From Gymnodinialimonas sp. 57CJ19 (GTDB lineage: Bacteria; Pseudomonadota; Alphaproteobacteria; Rhodobacterales; Rhodobacteraceae), in the NCBI RefSeq assembly GCF_038396845.1, contig NZ_CP151587.1, positions 3,446,001 through 3,510,000 on the forward strand: 64,000 nucleotides of DNA, written 5' to 3'. This document shows, piece by piece, positions 62,200-64,000 of the stretch. The notes beneath the pieces were generated by a model that saw only the letters and a list, made by a program, of their open reading frames with translations, made no database searches and was not told the DNA's origin. The position numbers and the translations under genes are program-made. Each line of letters opens with the position of its first letter. Position 1 is the stretch's first letter.

Positions 62200-63789
62200 A
62201 TGAGATTGCTGAAACCCGCCCTTCTGTCGGCGATGCTGGCCCTGCCGCTGGCCACGCCCGCAGCCTTCGCGGATACCCCTGCGGATATCCTCGTTGTGGC
62301 CCAGAACATCGACGACATTGTCGCGATTGACCCGGCGCAGGCCTATGAATTCACCTCCGGTGAATTGGTCACCAACACCTATGACCGTTTGGTACAATAC
62401 GATGCCGAAGACACCACCGTTCTGGCCGCTGGCCTTGCGGAGTCCTGGGAAATCGACGCCGAAGCCAAGACAATCGTCTTCACCCTGCGTGACGGTGTGA
62501 CGTTCCATTCCGGCAACCCCCTGCGTGGCGAAGATGTTGTAGGCTCGTTCTCTCGAGTTGTGCAGTTGAACCTGACACCGGCCTTCATTCTGACCCAACT
62601 GGGTTGGACGCCTGAAAACGTGGGCGAGATGGTTACTGCCGATGGCAACACCGTCACCGTACGCTATGACGGCGATTTCTCTCCTGCCTTCGTGATGAAC
62701 GTGCTGGCCTCGCGCCCCGCGTCCATCGTGGATATCGAATTGGCGATGGCCAACGAAGTTGACGGCGACATGGGCAACGCTTGGCTGAACGCCAACACGG
62801 CCGGTACTGGCCCGTTCTCTCTCAACACCTTCCGCGCGGCTGAATTGATCCGCATGGATGCCAACCCCGACTACTTCAACGGCGCCCCTGCCATTGATGG
62901 CGTCATCATCCGTCACGTCGCCGAAAGCGCCACACAGCAGCTGCTGCTGGAAGCCGGTGACGTGGATATCGCGCGTAACCTGACGCCCGACCAGGTCGCG
63001 GCATTGGACACAGACGCGCTGCAAGTGGACACGTTCCCGCAAGCCGCCGTTCACTTCCTGTCGTTCAACCAGAACGTCGAAAGCCTGACACCCCCCGCCG
63101 TTTGGGAGGCCGCCCGCTATCTGGTGGACTATGAGGGCATGACCAACTCGATCATCGCCGGTCAAATGGAAGTTCATCAGGCATTCTGGCCCGAAGGCTT
63201 CCCCGGTGCCCTGACCGACACGCCCTATTCTTACGACCCGGAGCGTGCCGCGCAAATCCTTGAGGATGCAGGCATCGAGCTGCCGATCACCGTCACCCTC
63301 GACGTGATTAACGCAGCCCCCTTCACCGACATGGCGCAATCCTTGCAGGCGTCCTTCGCCGAAGCAGGGATCGAGTTCGAAATCCTGCCCGGCACCGGTT
63401 CGCAGGTCATCACCCGCTACCGTGACCGTAGCCACGAAGCGATGTTGCTGTATTGGGGCCCTGACTTCATGGACCCCCACTCCAACGCCAAAGCTTTCGC
63501 TTACAACTCTGACAACCGTCAGGAAACCTATACCGCCACGACCACTTGGCGGAACTCTTGGGCCGTTCCAGAAGAGATGAACGAGATGACTCGCGCCGCT
63601 CTGACGGAATCCGATCCTGCGGTTCGAGAGGAAATGTATCTGGAGCTTCAGCGACAGGTTCAGGCGAACTCGCCCATCGTGATCATGTTCCAAGCCTCCT
63701 ACCAGGTGGGCATGGCCGACAACGTCAGCGGCTACGTCAACGGCGCGACATCGGACTTCGTGTTCTACCGCCTCGTAGACAAGAGCTGA
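62200..63789 (+). CDS. dppA: Dipeptide-type ABC transporter substrate-binding protein (DppA-like)
   Basis: 529 residues. Signal peptide 1-25 (ending AFA). SBP family 5 features: LVVAQNIDDIVAIDPAQAYE, NTYDRLVQYDAEDTTVLAAGLAESWEIDAEAKTIVFTLRDGVTFHSG and later GTGPFSLNTFRAAELIRMDAN. It belongs with dppBCDF on the opposite strand and is 27 bp downstream of the XRE-cupin gene. The ligand may be a dipeptide or another small organic solute; it is not predictable here. A strong terminator follows. Confidence 0.92.
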   Translation: MRLLKPALLSAMLALPLATPAAFADTPADILVVAQNIDDIVAIDPAQAYEFTSGELVTNTYDRLVQYDAEDTTVLAAGLAESWEIDAEAKTIVFTLRDGVTFHSGNPLRGEDVVGSFSRVVQLNLTPAFILTQLGWTPENVGEMVTADGNTVTVRYDGDFSPAFVMNVLASRPASIVDIELAMANEVDGDMGNAWLNANTAGTGPFSLNTFRAAELIRMDANPDYFNGAPAIDGVIIRHVAESATQQLLLEAGDVDIARNLTPDQVAALDTDALQVDTFPQAAVHFLSFNQNVESLTPPAVWEAARYLVDYEGMTNSIIAGQMEVHQAFWPEGFPGALTDTPYSYDPERAAQILEDAGIELPITVTLDVINAAPFTDMAQSLQASFAEAGIEFEILPGTGSQVITRYRDRSHEAMLLYWGPDFMDPHSNAKAFAYNSDNRQETYTATTTWRNSWAVPEEMNEMTRAALTESDPAVREEMYLELQRQVQANSPIVIMFQASYQVGMADNVSGYVNGATSDFVFYRLVDKS

Positions 63790-63804
63790 TCGCAACCAGC
63801 CTTT

Positions 63805-63831
63805 TCGCCGGCCTCCCAACGGGGCCGGCGA
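63805..63831 (+). terminator. Terminator after dppA
   Basis: Perfect 9-bp arms TCGCCGGCC (63805-63813) and GGCCGGCGA (63823-63831), 9-nt loop, followed by TATTCGTTTTGACC. It starts 15 bp after the dppA stop. Confidence 0.75.
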
Positions 63832-63871
63832 TATTCGTTTTGACCTTTTCCAAAGACTAATGGGGCCAGAG

Positions 63872-64000
63872 ATGGACATTTACAAAGACCGCCTTGCGCG
63901 TTTGCGGGTGCGGATGACCGAGACAGGCACCGACCTGGTGGCCCTTGGCCCCACCAGCCATATGACGTGGCTGTCGGGCGCGGACCCCCACGGCGACGAA
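63872..64000 (+). CDS. M24 family aminopeptidase (Xaa-Pro type), first 43 residues, cut by the window end
   Basis: The frame is open to the last base. From the ATG at 63872 it reads MDIYKDRLARLRVRMTETGT, then LVALGPTSHMTWLSGADPHG, matching the creatinase/prolidase N-terminal domain, where NITYLTG-like motifs occur. An in-frame ATG at 63860 would add four residues; neither start has a strong ribosome binding site. Located directly after dppA, so a dipeptidase acting on the imported ligand is plausible. The metal-binding peptidase domain lies outside the window. Confidence 0.7.
   Translation, partial: MDIYKDRLARLRVRMTETGTDLVALGPTSHMTWLSGADPHGDE

Overview
The window reads as chromosomal DNA of a marine Rhodobacterales bacterium (Roseobacter group). 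The basis is the high G+C, dense operons with ATGA overlaps, and protein families typical of that group: a DUF6455 protein, SoeABC sulfite dehydrogenase, TRAP transporters, inositol and C3-sulfonate catabolism, and a cytoplasmic reductive dehalogenase. No rRNA, tRNA, CRISPR array or insertion sequence was seen. It is mostly a mosaic of self-contained catabolic islands, each with its own transporter and regulator.

Layout. 0-2.2 kb: a truncated fatty acid desaturase, a DUF6455 protein and aspartate dehydrogenase. 2.3-9.4 kb: an IclR-type regulator divergent from a six-gene operon (Rieske oxygenase, glutamine-synthetase-like ligase, 3-hydroxyanthranilate dioxygenase, TRAP transporter), which looks like uptake and breakdown of an aromatic amine or amino-aromatic acid. 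9.6-14.1 kb: soeABC. 14.6-16.4 kb: an orphan membrane histidine kinase. 16.6-23.4 kb: the homogentisate branch (hmgA, a 49-aa membrane ORF, DUF1428, maiA, fahA, an MBL-fold hydrolase, an FAD monooxygenase, DUF2783). 23.4-35.6 kb: myo-inositol import and catabolism with a LacI regulator and two copies of one 16-bp palindrome. 35.6-42.3 kb: a sulfonate island (hpsN, SDR, Zn-ADH, comDE, FMN hydroxyacid dehydrogenase, LacI regulator) predicted to take dihydroxypropanesulfonate to sulfoacetaldehyde; the sulfite released downstream could be oxidised by SoeABC. 42.5-47.8 kb: a branched-chain-amino-acid/amide type ABC transporter. 48-52.1 kb: a spermidine-synthase-like protein and a self-sufficient reductive dehalogenase. 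52.2-57 kb: exopolysaccharide genes manC, manB and wzc. 57.3-64 kb: a dipeptide-type ABC transporter, a GAF protein, an XRE-cupin regulator and the start of an M24 peptidase.

Most notable: (i) wzc is broken by a 12-G homopolymer and would be read through with 11 Gs, so it is either a phase-variable switch for exopolysaccharide or a sequencing error; (ii) a 1069-residue RdhA-reductase fusion with an internal duplication; (iii) the hps/com sulfonate island with an FMN hydroxyacid dehydrogenase in the usual sulfolactate dehydrogenase position; (iv) the Rieske/GS-like/HAO/TRAP operon, whose substrate is unknown; (v) a ManC that lacks its phosphomannose isomerase cupin core. Families are assigned by reading the translations, not by database search, so substrates are inferences.
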